Shown piece by piece: positions 8,786-17,463 of a stretch of 64,000 nt of DNA (within the stretch, counting starts at the first letter, position 1; each line of letters starts with the position of its first letter). This stretch comes from Planctomycetia bacterium. GTDB lineage: Bacteria > Planctomycetota > Phycisphaerae > UBA1845 > UTPLA1. Location: NCBI GenBank assembly GCA_015075745.1, contig JABTTW010000001.1:1798001-1862000 (forward strand), written 5' to 3'. The notes under the pieces are model-generated. The model saw only the letters and a program-made list of their open reading frames with translations, did not search any database and was not told the DNA's origin. Both the position numbers and the translations under genes were made by a program.

Positions 8786-9191
8786 ATCAGTCGTCACCCG
8801 CGGGATTGTACTCGGAATCCCGGTCGGCAGTTGTATGCCGACGCCGGCCCGGCTTCGAGCGACGCCGCTACGCCGGACTCGGCCGATCGCGGACCAGACG
8901 CGCTCCGCCACATCGCGGCTTGGCCGCACTCAAAAAAATCTCTGCCCGGCGAAGACTACCTTGTGCTACACGGACGTCCACCGCTCCACGACCTCGCGCA
9001 ACACATGCCGAATCGTCATCCTCAACCCTGAAATCGACCCTGGTACTTCCGGCGAAAATGCGGCCTCCGGCAATCCTCGCGCGGGCAACAACCAGGCCTT
9101 ATCTGCGGGCGGTAAAAGCTTGATACACGACTTCTCGAGTCTTAACTCACGACATCCTAGGGCCGATATCGAAACTGTATCGTTAGGGTAA
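8786..9191. other. Divergent intergenic region, 406 bp
   Basis: No gene could be supported here. It lies between the divergent Maf gene and the giant repeat-protein gene, so both promoters should be in it. No confident -35/-10 pair or operator was recognised. AGGG lies 3-4 bases before the ATG at 9192, which is rather close for a ribosome binding site. Confidence 0.5.
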
Positions 9192-12100
9192 ATGCCCACG
9201 ATAGGCGGGGTCACAACGGTGAAGACGGGGCTTTCTCATTTTGTTTCTCTTGCGAAAGGCCCGCGCCCATGGCGGAGTGAGAAGCAGTTAGGACTCAGCA
9301 TCACGCACCATTCGTCAAGCAAAATACTTGGCGCAAAAAATGTGGAACGAAGTGCTCGGGCGCCGGCGCCCATTCGTATCCATTGGGGCAGCTCCCTCCT
9401 CGTCATGGCACTCATCACCTCCGTCGCCCAAGCCGCGCCGGGCGTCAGCATCACCCAGTCCGGCGGCACCACGTCGGTCAACGAAACCGGACCGATATCC
9501 GACTCCTACACGATCGTCCTCGATGAACTCCCGACGGCCGATGTGGAAATCGTGGTAGACCCTGATGCTCAAACAAGCGTCGGCGCCAGCGCCGGATCGC
9601 CGATTTTGCTGACCTTCACAACCGGCAATTGGAACGTCGAGCAGACCGTGACAGTCACGGCGGTCGATGACGCCGTCGTTGAAGGACCGCACACGTCCAC
9701 GATCGTGCATACCGCGTCCAGCGCCGACGGCAACTACAACGGAATCGCCATCCCCAACGTCGTGGCCAATGTGACCGACAACGACACCGCCGGCGTGGTT
9801 ATCACCCAGACCGGCATGACGACCGACGTCAACGAAAACGGCCCCACCTCGGACAGCTATGACATCACCCTGTCATCACGCCCGTCGTCCAGCGTCACCA
9901 TTACCGTCACTGCGGACAGCCAGGTCGATCTGGGATTCGGGCCCGGCGTCAATCAGGTCATTGTCATCAGTCCCGGCACCTGGAGTTTCGCCCGCCAGGT
10001 GATCGTGACCGCCGTAGACGACGCCGACCCGGAAGGACCGCACACTTCCATTCTCACGCATACTGCGTCCAGCTCCGACACAAACTACAACGGCATCGCA
10101 ATCGCAAACGTCACCGTCAACATCACCGACAACGATGCCGCAGGCGTCAGTATTACCCAATCCGGCGGGTCCACGGACGTCAGCGAGCAGGGCGCCACGT
10201 CCGACACCTATACGATCGTCCTCGACAAGCAGCCTACGGCCTCGGTCACGATCACCGTGGACCCTGATAATAACACAGACGTTGGCGCCGGAACGGGAAC
10301 GCCAGTGGACCTGGTCTTTACGACGCTCAACTGGAACGTCTCCCGGCAGGTCACCGTCACCGCCGTGGACGACATGGCCTCAGAAGGTCCGCACATCTCC
10401 ACCATCACCCACACGGCGGTCAGTGCCGACGCCACCTACAACGGCATCGCCATCGCCAGCGTCCTGGTCAACGTGACCGACAACGATGCCGTCGGTGTGA
10501 CCATCACGCAAAGCGGCGGAACAACGGCCGTCAGCGAACTCGGCGCAACCTCCGACACCTATACCATCGTCCTGGCCGCACAACCCTCCGCCGACGTCGT
10601 CATCACGGTGGACCCCGACCTACAAACCGACTTGGGCGCCGGCGCAGGGACGGCAATCGTCCTCACCTTCACCAGCGCTAATTGGAGTACCCCGCAGACC
10701 GTCACCGTCACCGCCGTCGACGACGCCATCGCGGAAGGACCGCACGCATCGACGATTACGCACGCGGCGTCCAGCGCCGACAGCAACTACAACGGCATTG
10801 CCATCTCCAATGTCGTCGCCAGTGTCACCGACAACGACACAGCGGGCGTAAGCATCACCCAAAGCGGCGGTGCCACAAACGTAAATGAAACAGGTCCGAC
10901 GTCCGACTCCTACAACGTCGAACTCGACTCCATGCCGGTCGCCAATGTGACCGTCACCGTCGATCCCGACGCCCAGACCGATCTCGGATCGGGCCCCGGC
11001 GTGGCCGTCATGTTGACGTTTACCAACATGACCTGGAACACACCCCAGACCATCACCGTGACCGCCGTCGACGACGCCATCGCCGAGGGGGCCCACACCT
11101 CGACGATCACCCACGCCGCGGCAAGCGCCGACTCGAGCTACAACGGCATCGCCATCGTCAACGTCGTCGCCAACGTCACCGACAACGACACGGCAGGCGT
11201 CATCATCACCGAATCCGGCGGCTCGACCGACATCAACGAGACCGGGCCCACGTCGGACACCTACACCATCGTGCTCAATTCTGAGCCGACCGCGAACGTC
11301 ACCATCACCATCGACCCCGACACGCAGACCGACCTGGGAAGCGGCGCCGGCACCGCCGTCAACCGAACGTTTACGAACATGAACTGGAGCACGCCCCAGA
11401 CCATCACCGTGACGGCTGTCGACGACGCCGTCGCCGAAGATGCGCATACGTCAACCATCACTCACTCCGCCGCGAGCAGTGATTCAGTCTATAACGGTAT
11501 CACCATCTCCAACGTCGTTGCCAATGTCACCGACAATGACACTGCCGCGGTCAACATCGTCCAAAGCGGCGGCACAACCGATGTCAGCGAGACCGGGCCC
11601 ACCTCCGACACTTATACCATCGCGCTCAATTCCCAGCCGACAGCGAGCGTTACGATCACGGTCGATCCGGATAATCAGACCAACCTCGGCTCCGGAACGG
11701 GCGTCGCAATCAATCTAACATTTACGACAGCCAACTGGAATACAGCGCAGACGGTTACGGTCACGGCCGTTAACGATACGATCGCCGAAGGACCTCATAC
11801 ATCCACCATCACCCACGCCGCCGCCAGCAGCGACGCGAAATACAACGGCATCGCCATCGGCAACCTCGTCGCCAGCGTGACGGACAACGACACTGCAAGC
11901 GTCACGATCGTGCAGAGCGGCGGATCAACCAATGTGAACGAGACCGGGCCGACCTCGGACACCTATACCATCGTGCTGACTTCACAGCCCACCGCGAGCG
12001 TCACGATCACCATCGATCCCGACCCTCAGACGACCGTGGGCGCCGGCGCCGGCGTTGCCATCACTCGTACGTTTACGACCGTGAACTGGGCCACGACGCA

Positions 12101-15100
12101 GACCATCACCGTGACCGCCGTCAACGACCTGGTGGCCGAGGGCGCGCACACATCGACCATCGTGCATACCGCGGCAAGCAGCGACACCATGTACAACGGC
12201 ATCGCCATCACCAATGTCGTGGCCAACGTCACCGACAATGACACCGCAGGCGTCACAGTCACCCAGTCCGGCGGCTCAACCAACGTCAACGAAATGGGGC
12301 CGACCTCGGACACCTACACCATCGTCCTGACCTCGCAGCCCACCGCGACCGTCACCATCACCGTTGATCCTGACATTCAAACGGATGTCGGCGCAGGCGC
12401 AGGCGTCCCCGTCGACCTCACGTTCACCACCGGCAACTGGAACACGGCGCAAACCGTCACCGTCACCGCCGTCGACGACCTCGCACAGGAAGGACCTCAC
12501 ACCTCCACCATCACCCATACCGCCGCCAGCGCAGACGCCTTCTACAACGCAATCGCCATCGCAAGCGTCACCGCCAACGTCACCGACAATGACATACCCG
12601 GCGTCACCATTACTCAGTCAGGCGGCTCCACCGCGGTTAGTGAGACCGGCCCGACCTCGGACACCTACACCATCAACCTCGAATCTCTGCCGACGGCCAA
12701 TGTCACCATCACCGTCACGCCCAACGCGCAACTAAGTGTCGGAGCCGGCGCCGGCGTGGCGATCAACCTCGTTTTCACCACGGGCAACTGGGCGACGCCC
12801 CAGACCGTAACCGCAACCGCGATCGACGACGCCGTCGCAGAGGGCGCCCACACCGGCACAATCACTCACACCGCATCCAGCAGCGACACCGACTACAACG
12901 GTTTCGCGATTGCGAATGTCGTCGCCAACATCACCGACAACGACACCGCCAATGTCATCGTTACGCAAAGCGGGGGCAGCACCAGCGTCAACGAATTCGG
13001 CCCCACGTCGGACACCTACACCATCGTCCTCCAGTCTCAACCCACCGCCGATGTCACCATCACTGTGGACCCCGACACTCAGACCGACATCGGTGCAGGC
13101 GCCGGCACATCCATCGATCTCGTCTTTACGTCGGCGAATTGGAACTCTGCCAGAACCGTCACGGTGACCGCCGTCGATGACGGCGTCCAGGAAGGGCCTC
13201 ATACTTCCACAATCACCCACACGGCCGCAAGCTCGGACACCAACTACAACGGTTTCGTCATTTCCAATGTGGTCGTCAACGTGACGGATGACGACCTCCC
13301 CGGAGTCACCGTCAGTCAAAGCGGCGGCACGACCAACATCGCCGAAACCGGCCCGACATCGGACACCTACACACTGACACTCGATTCCCAGCCCTCCGCC
13401 GATGTGGTCATCACGGTCCAGCCCGATGCACAAAGCGACCTGGGCAGCGGCGCGGGCGTCGCCATCATGCTGACGTTTACCGCGGCAAACTGGAACATGC
13501 CGCAGACAGTCACGGTCACGGCGGTCGAAGACGCAGTCGCCGAGGGCGCCCACACCTCAACGATCACCCATACTGCGGCCAGCGCCGACGGAAGCTACGA
13601 CGGAATCAGTATCTCAAACGTGGTGGCCAACATCACCGACAACGACACTGTCGGCGCGACCGTCGTCCAAAGCGGCGGCTCCACCGCAATCAGCGAGACA
13701 GGGCCGACCTCGGACACCTACACGATTGTCCTGAACTCCCGACCGACCGCCGTCGTCAACGTCACGGTCACGCCTGATAGTCAATCGGATCTCGGCGCCG
13801 GCGCTGCGACCGCCGTCGTCCTCATGTTTGACACCTCCGACTGGAGCACGCCCCAGACGGTCACCGTCACGGCCGTGGACGACTTCGTCGCCGAAGGGCC
13901 GCACACGTCGACCATCTCGCACACCTTCGCCAGCAGCGACACAGGCTACAACGGCCTCAGCATCGCCAATGTCGTCGCCAACGTCACCGACAACGACACT
14001 GTCGGCATCGTCATCACCCAGAGCGGCGGCTCAACGGCCGTCAGCGAAACCGGCCCCACCTCGGACTCCTACACCGTCGTCCTCAACTCGCAACCGACCG
14101 CAAACGTAACGGTGACGGTCGATCCCGATGCACAAACCAACGTCGGCGCCGGTTCGGGTGCACCGATTGCCCTTTCGTTCACAACTGCAAACTGGAGCAC
14201 GCCCCAGACCGTGATCGTCACGGCCGTCGATGATGCCGTGGCCGAGGGAACCCACAACTCGACCATCACCCACATCGCCGCCAGCGCCGACAGCGGCTAC
14301 AACGGCCTGACCGGCGCAAATGTCATTGCCTCGATCACCGACAACGATACGGCGGGCGTGAATGTCCAAATCTCCGGCGGCACCACCGTCATCAGCGAAA
14401 CCGGCCCGACCTCCGACACCTACACCCTCGTCCTCAACTCGCAACCCACCGCCGATGTGACCATCACCGTGACGCCCGACAGTCAGTCCAGCGTCGGCGC
14501 TGGCGCCGGTGTCGCAGTCAATCGAGTCTTCAATGCCGGCAACTGGAACGTGGCTCAGACCGTGGTCATCACCGCGATCGACGACGCCGCGCCCGAAGGC
14601 CCCCACACGTCCGTGATCACCCACTCGGCGGCCAGCGCCGACGGCAACTACAACGGAATTGCCATTTTAAATGTCACCGCCGATGTGCAGGACAACGATC
14701 TCGACGGCACAACGATCGACCAGACAGCCGGCTCGACCGCCGTCAGCGAAACCGGGCCGACCTCAGACTCCTACACGATCGTCCTCGACTCCGGCCCCAC
14801 CGCCGACGTCACCATCACAATCGATACAGACACTCAACTGGACCTCGGCGCCGGACCAGGCGTGCCGATTAACATCACGTTCACAACGATGAACTGGAGC
14901 GCCCCGCGCACGGTCGTCGTGACCGCCGTCGATGATGCGCTGCCGGAAGGACCTCACACCTCCAACATCACCCATACCGCCGCCAGCGGCGATCCCGACT
15001 ACAACGGATCCTCCATCCCCGACATCGTCGTCAGCATCACGGACAATGACATTTCCGGCGTAACGATCGTCCAGACCGGCGGCGGCACGGCCGTCAGCGA

Positions 15101-15962
15101 AGCAGGCCCAAGTTCCGATACATATACTCTCGTCCTCGACTCCCAACCGACGGCCACCGTCAACGTCACCGTCACGCCCGACAACCAGAGCACCGTGGGC
15201 GCGGGGCCCGGCACGGCGATCATGCTCGTGTTCTCAACCGCAAACTGGAGTACGCCGCAAACCGTTACCGTCACGGCCGTCGACGATGCCGTCGCCGAAG
15301 GCCTGCACTCGACGACCATCGCCCACTCCGTCGCCAGCGCGGACGCCGACTACAACGGCATGACCGTCTCGAGCCTCGTCGCCATCGTCACGGATAACGA
15401 CACCGTCGGACTCTCCATCACACAAACCGGTGGCTCAACCGATGTCCATGAAGAAGGGGCGACGTCGGACTCATACACCATCGCGCTCACCTCTCAGCCC
15501 ACGGCCGATGTAACGGTGACAATCACCCCGGACCTGCAAACCAGCATCGGCTCGGGCGCAGGAGTTGCGCGGGGAATCACCTTTAATGCCGCCAACTGGA
15601 ATGTCCCCCAGGAAGTGACTGTCACCGCAATCAACGACACCGTCGCAGAAGGGCCACACGTCTCAATTATCGGTCATGCCATCGCCAGCCTGGATTCAGC
15701 TTACAACTCCCTGCAGGTCCAATATCTCCTCGTGCACATCGTCGATGACGATATACATGATGAGAAAGCAGGTGGCGGCGGCGACGGCGAGGACGATGTT
15801 TACACGGAAATCACGACGGTCACCCTCCGGCGCATGACCCCATGCGGAGTCCTGAGTACAGCGCCGACCCTCTTCGGTTTCATGTCGCTCTGCTTCCTGC
15901 GATCCGCTTCCGCTCGACGTCGAAGACGCGCGCCGGTCGCGAATCATCAAGTCGGCGCCTGA
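9192..15962 (+). CDS. Giant exported protein of 18 Calx-beta-like repeats with C-terminal sorting-like signal
   Basis: The 2256-residue protein has an N-terminal export signal ending near ALITSVAQA (about residues 62-80; the M1 start adds an unusually long leader, and a GTG at 9342 or a later start is possible). Residues 85-2190 are 18 consecutive units of 117 residues. Each unit follows the plan VxITQSGGTTxVNETGPTSD, then SYTIVL...TADVTITVxPD, a VGAGAG turn, LTFTTxNWNTPQTVTVTAVDD, EGPHTSTITHTAxSxD, YNGIAIxNVVANVTDND. This resembles Calx-beta and related beta-sandwich adhesin repeats, with acidic DND turns that probably bind calcium. After an acidic Gly/Asp linker, the end has PCGVLSTAPTLFGFMSLCFL followed by an Arg-rich tail, like MYXO-CTERM or PEP-CTERM signals in layout. 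The likely role is a cell-surface or matrix adhesin. Confidence 0.85.
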   Translation: MPTIGGVTTVKTGLSHFVSLAKGPRPWRSEKQLGLSITHHSSSKILGAKNVERSARAPAPIRIHWGSSLLVMALITSVAQAAPGVSITQSGGTTSVNETGPISDSYTIVLDELPTADVEIVVDPDAQTSVGASAGSPILLTFTTGNWNVEQTVTVTAVDDAVVEGPHTSTIVHTASSADGNYNGIAIPNVVANVTDNDTAGVVITQTGMTTDVNENGPTSDSYDITLSSRPSSSVTITVTADSQVDLGFGPGVNQVIVISPGTWSFARQVIVTAVDDADPEGPHTSILTHTASSSDTNYNGIAIANVTVNITDNDAAGVSITQSGGSTDVSEQGATSDTYTIVLDKQPTASVTITVDPDNNTDVGAGTGTPVDLVFTTLNWNVSRQVTVTAVDDMASEGPHISTITHTAVSADATYNGIAIASVLVNVTDNDAVGVTITQSGGTTAVSELGATSDTYTIVLAAQPSADVVITVDPDLQTDLGAGAGTAIVLTFTSANWSTPQTVTVTAVDDAIAEGPHASTITHAASSADSNYNGIAISNVVASVTDNDTAGVSITQSGGATNVNETGPTSDSYNVELDSMPVANVTVTVDPDAQTDLGSGPGVAVMLTFTNMTWNTPQTITVTAVDDAIAEGAHTSTITHAAASADSSYNGIAIVNVVANVTDNDTAGVIITESGGSTDINETGPTSDTYTIVLNSEPTANVTITIDPDTQTDLGSGAGTAVNRTFTNMNWSTPQTITVTAVDDAVAEDAHTSTITHSAASSDSVYNGITISNVVANVTDNDTAAVNIVQSGGTTDVSETGPTSDTYTIALNSQPTASVTITVDPDNQTNLGSGTGVAINLTFTTANWNTAQTVTVTAVNDTIAEGPHTSTITHAAASSDAKYNGIAIGNLVASVTDNDTASVTIVQSGGSTNVNETGPTSDTYTIVLTSQPTASVTITIDPDPQTTVGAGAGVAITRTFTTVNWATTQTITVTAVNDLVAEGAHTSTIVHTAASSDTMYNGIAITNVVANVTDNDTAGVTVTQSGGSTNVNEMGPTSDTYTIVLTSQPTATVTITVDPDIQTDVGAGAGVPVDLTFTTGNWNTAQTVTVTAVDDLAQEGPHTSTITHTAASADAFYNAIAIASVTANVTDNDIPGVTITQSGGSTAVSETGPTSDTYTINLESLPTANVTITVTPNAQLSVGAGAGVAINLVFTTGNWATPQTVTATAIDDAVAEGAHTGTITHTASSSDTDYNGFAIANVVANITDNDTANVIVTQSGGSTSVNEFGPTSDTYTIVLQSQPTADVTITVDPDTQTDIGAGAGTSIDLVFTSANWNSARTVTVTAVDDGVQEGPHTSTITHTAASSDTNYNGFVISNVVVNVTDDDLPGVTVSQSGGTTNIAETGPTSDTYTLTLDSQPSADVVITVQPDAQSDLGSGAGVAIMLTFTAANWNMPQTVTVTAVEDAVAEGAHTSTITHTAASADGSYDGISISNVVANITDNDTVGATVVQSGGSTAISETGPTSDTYTIVLNSRPTAVVNVTVTPDSQSDLGAGAATAVVLMFDTSDWSTPQTVTVTAVDDFVAEGPHTSTISHTFASSDTGYNGLSIANVVANVTDNDTVGIVITQSGGSTAVSETGPTSDSYTVVLNSQPTANVTVTVDPDAQTNVGAGSGAPIALSFTTANWSTPQTVIVTAVDDAVAEGTHNSTITHIAASADSGYNGLTGANVIASITDNDTAGVNVQISGGTTVISETGPTSDTYTLVLNSQPTADVTITVTPDSQSSVGAGAGVAVNRVFNAGNWNVAQTVVITAIDDAAPEGPHTSVITHSAASADGNYNGIAILNVTADVQDNDLDGTTIDQTAGSTAVSETGPTSDSYTIVLDSGPTADVTITIDTDTQLDLGAGPGVPINITFTTMNWSAPRTVVVTAVDDALPEGPHTSNITHTAASGDPDYNGSSIPDIVVSITDNDISGVTIVQTGGGTAVSEAGPSSDTYTLVLDSQPTATVNVTVTPDNQSTVGAGPGTAIMLVFSTANWSTPQTVTVTAVDDAVAEGLHSTTIAHSVASADADYNGMTVSSLVAIVTDNDTVGLSITQTGGSTDVHEEGATSDSYTIALTSQPTADVTVTITPDLQTSIGSGAGVARGITFNAANWNVPQEVTVTAINDTVAEGPHVSIIGHAIASLDSAYNSLQVQYLLVHIVDDDIHDEKAGGGGDGEDDVYTEITTVTLRRMTPCGVLSTAPTLFGFMSLCFLRSASARRRRRAPVANHQVGA
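9444..15761 (+). repeat. 18 tandem 351-bp coding repeats
   Basis: The repeat period is 351 bp. Unit 1 begins at the GTC codon at 9444, unit 6 at the GTC at 11199 and unit 18 at the CTC at 15411, exactly 5 and 17 periods later, so no net insertion or deletion has accumulated. The units differ at many synonymous and some amino-acid positions, so they are not recent identical copies. Unit boundaries fall just after the DND motif. Confidence 0.9.
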
Positions 15963-16031
15963 CCGTCGCCCAGTGCGGCGCAGTGATGTCCGCACTCTTC
16001 AACGGTGGCGAATCGATCACGGAGTGACACC

Positions 16032-16280
16032 ATGCGTAAGCCTTCCAATAAATGGATCCAAGTCGTCTGCGTCGTTGCGCTCCTCTCGCCCACCGCCGGA
16101 TGTGAATCAATCACCTCGATCCTGAGTTCCATCTCGCCGCCCCCCATCGTCGGTGTCTCGCTCGGCGTCGGTTCGCTGATCGGCTTCCTCATCGCCGACA
16201 ACGCCCCCATCGAAGCCAGCGTTCAAAAAACCTGCTACCTCAACGGAGAGACAATCGACTGCTCCGAAGTGCCAAAGTAA
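16032..16280 (+). CDS. Small lipoprotein, unknown function
   Basis: The 82-residue protein has a signal peptide with a lipobox-like end (ALLSPTAGC, cysteine at about residue 24). The mature part contains a Gly-rich hydrophobic stretch (PPIVGVSLGVGSLIGFLIA) and two cysteines near the end (QKTCYLNGETIDCSE), which could form a disulphide. GGAG lies 7 bases before the ATG at 16032 and decides this start over an in-frame one at 16005. It follows the giant repeat protein on the same strand after 69 bases, so co-transcription is possible. No family was recognised. Confidence 0.68.
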   Translation: MRKPSNKWIQVVCVVALLSPTAGCESITSILSSISPPPIVGVSLGVGSLIGFLIADNAPIEASVQKTCYLNGETIDCSEVPK

Positions 16281-16732
16281 CGCCCCAGGCCGCTCCCACG
16301 GGCGCCCCACCCATCTGCCCGGCCCCACCAAGAACCGCCTAAAAAATAATCAGTATTCCCTGGCGTCGCTCGCCCCTCCCTTTCGCTTCTTTGTTGCGGA
16401 CGACCAACTCGTCCAGCAAAGAAGACTTCCAGAATCACTGTGGCATTCCTCCAATTCTGCGACCCCGTTATCGACCTCGTTAACCTCGTCGAGTTCCTCG
16501 TCTTCGCCCTCCCCGTCAACGGCCTCGCAGCCATGATGCCCCTCATGCCGGCCGCCTGCGCCTGCGCCCGGTCGCGCCCACGAAGAAATCCGCGCGCACG
16601 ATGAGCAAGTGTAGTTAGCGAGGAGACCACCCCCTCATGCACCGCGCAGGTTCAATCTCATCGCTGAACCCACCCAGCACCTCGCGCCCCGCGCCGCAGT
16701 TGCATTCTCCCTGTCCCGTACGCGCCTACAGC

Positions 16733-16920
16733 CTCCCCAATTTCGACGTTTCGACTTTTCGACGTTTCTGCCCAAAAACCACCCAAATCGCGAGCCGCCC
16801 CAACCCAAGCCCGCCACAGCACTTGCCACCATCCCCCAAAACTTTTTTCGCCTATTGTCACTTTCGAACTTGCAGCACTTACGCGCGATCAACGAAGCGG
16901 CTTGCCGTTTGGCGACGGCC
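16733..16920 (-). repeat. Modular intergenic repeat, copy 1
   Basis: In plus-strand order the modules are: a TTTCGACGTTTCGACTTTTC block, the block AAAACCACCCAAATCGCG with CGCCCCAACCCAAGCCCGCC, a TTTTTTCGCCTATTGTCAC block, TGCAGCACTTACGCGCGATC, and AACGAAGCGGCTTGCCGTTT. The same modules in the same order recur at 37669-37815, 21 kb away, with some base changes and indels. The orientation given is arbitrary. Its function is unknown. Confidence 0.7.
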
Positions 16921-17004
16921 CACGAGCGGCCCCTGCATCGCCCTGTGTTACCACTCTTGCAGCAATCTCTCAGCCCCTCATCACCCCAGGCCGCAGGCCG
17001 CAGG

Positions 17005-17165
17005 TCCCCCAAATTTCGACGTTTCGATTTTTGGACGTTTCCACCGAGAAAACCACCCAAATCGCGCATCACCCCAACACATGCCCGCCGCAGGACTTGC
17101 AAACGAAAAAATTCGCGTGTGTCACCATATGTCACCTACGATTTTGCTCGACTTACGCGCAGGCA
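17005..17165 (-). repeat. Modular intergenic repeat, copy 2
   Basis: This copy has the modules AAATTTCGACGTTTCG, AAAACCACCCAAATCGCG and CCCCAACACATGCCCGCCGC, then GTGTCACCATATGTCACC and ATTTTGCTCGACTTACGCGC. It is closest to the copy at 37993-38110. On the minus strand the GTGACA pair reads as a direct repeat GGTGACATATGGTGACAC. A further partial copy of the last module (TTATGTCACCTTCGGCTTTG) lies at about 17224-17243. Confidence 0.7.
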
Positions 17166-17391
17166 GCGCCACTGCCTCCACCCTCAACACCTCGGCCCCT
17201 CGGTCCCTCGGCCCCATCTCGCACTTTATGTCACCTTCGGCTTTGCGCGACCTTCGAACACGATCAGTGCCCGCGCTGGTGCAGAATCACTCATATCCCG
17301 GCCTCCCGATAATTGCCCGGCCGGTGTCGCCGACAAAAGGCCGGCTCCTCATAGCCCGAATATTTCATCAGGTCGGCGTTGAATAGGAATA

Positions 17392-17463
17392 GAAAAAGCC
17401 TCGAAGCCCTGTAGACTGGGGTTTCGTAAGAACATTCCGGTCCATAGGCAGGGAGGCTTTTTC
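17392..17463 (+). promoter_or_regulatory. Long-range hairpin that can mask the transposase ribosome binding site
   Basis: The arm GAAAAAGCCTC (17392-17402) is perfectly complementary to GAGGCTTTTTC (17453-17463), which directly precedes the GTG start at 17464. The ribosome binding site GGGAGG (17451-17456) overlaps the right arm. A transcript entering from outside the element would fold and hide the site, and the T-rich right arm may also act as a terminator. Both ideas are inferences from the sequence, by analogy to other insertion sequences. Confidence 0.6.

Larger units (their letters stand above)
16281..17350. other. Long intergenic region before the IS element
   Basis: No convincing protein gene was found in about 1.07 kb. 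Open frames exist on both strands but lack a ribosome binding site and family features. The part 16733-17262 consists of modular repeats shared with 37669-38110 (annotated separately). The part 16281-16730 holds nothing I can recognise. Confidence 0.6.

Noticed and set aside
9444..15761. CRISPR-like or satellite array
   Set aside because: The 351-bp units form one continuous coding frame and code for beta-sandwich modules; there are no short repeats with spacers.
16635..17135. Minus-strand open frame of 166 codons resembling one at 37654-37863
   Set aside because: The likeness comes from the shared nucleotide repeat modules; spacing changes break the frame between copies, and there is no ribosome binding site.
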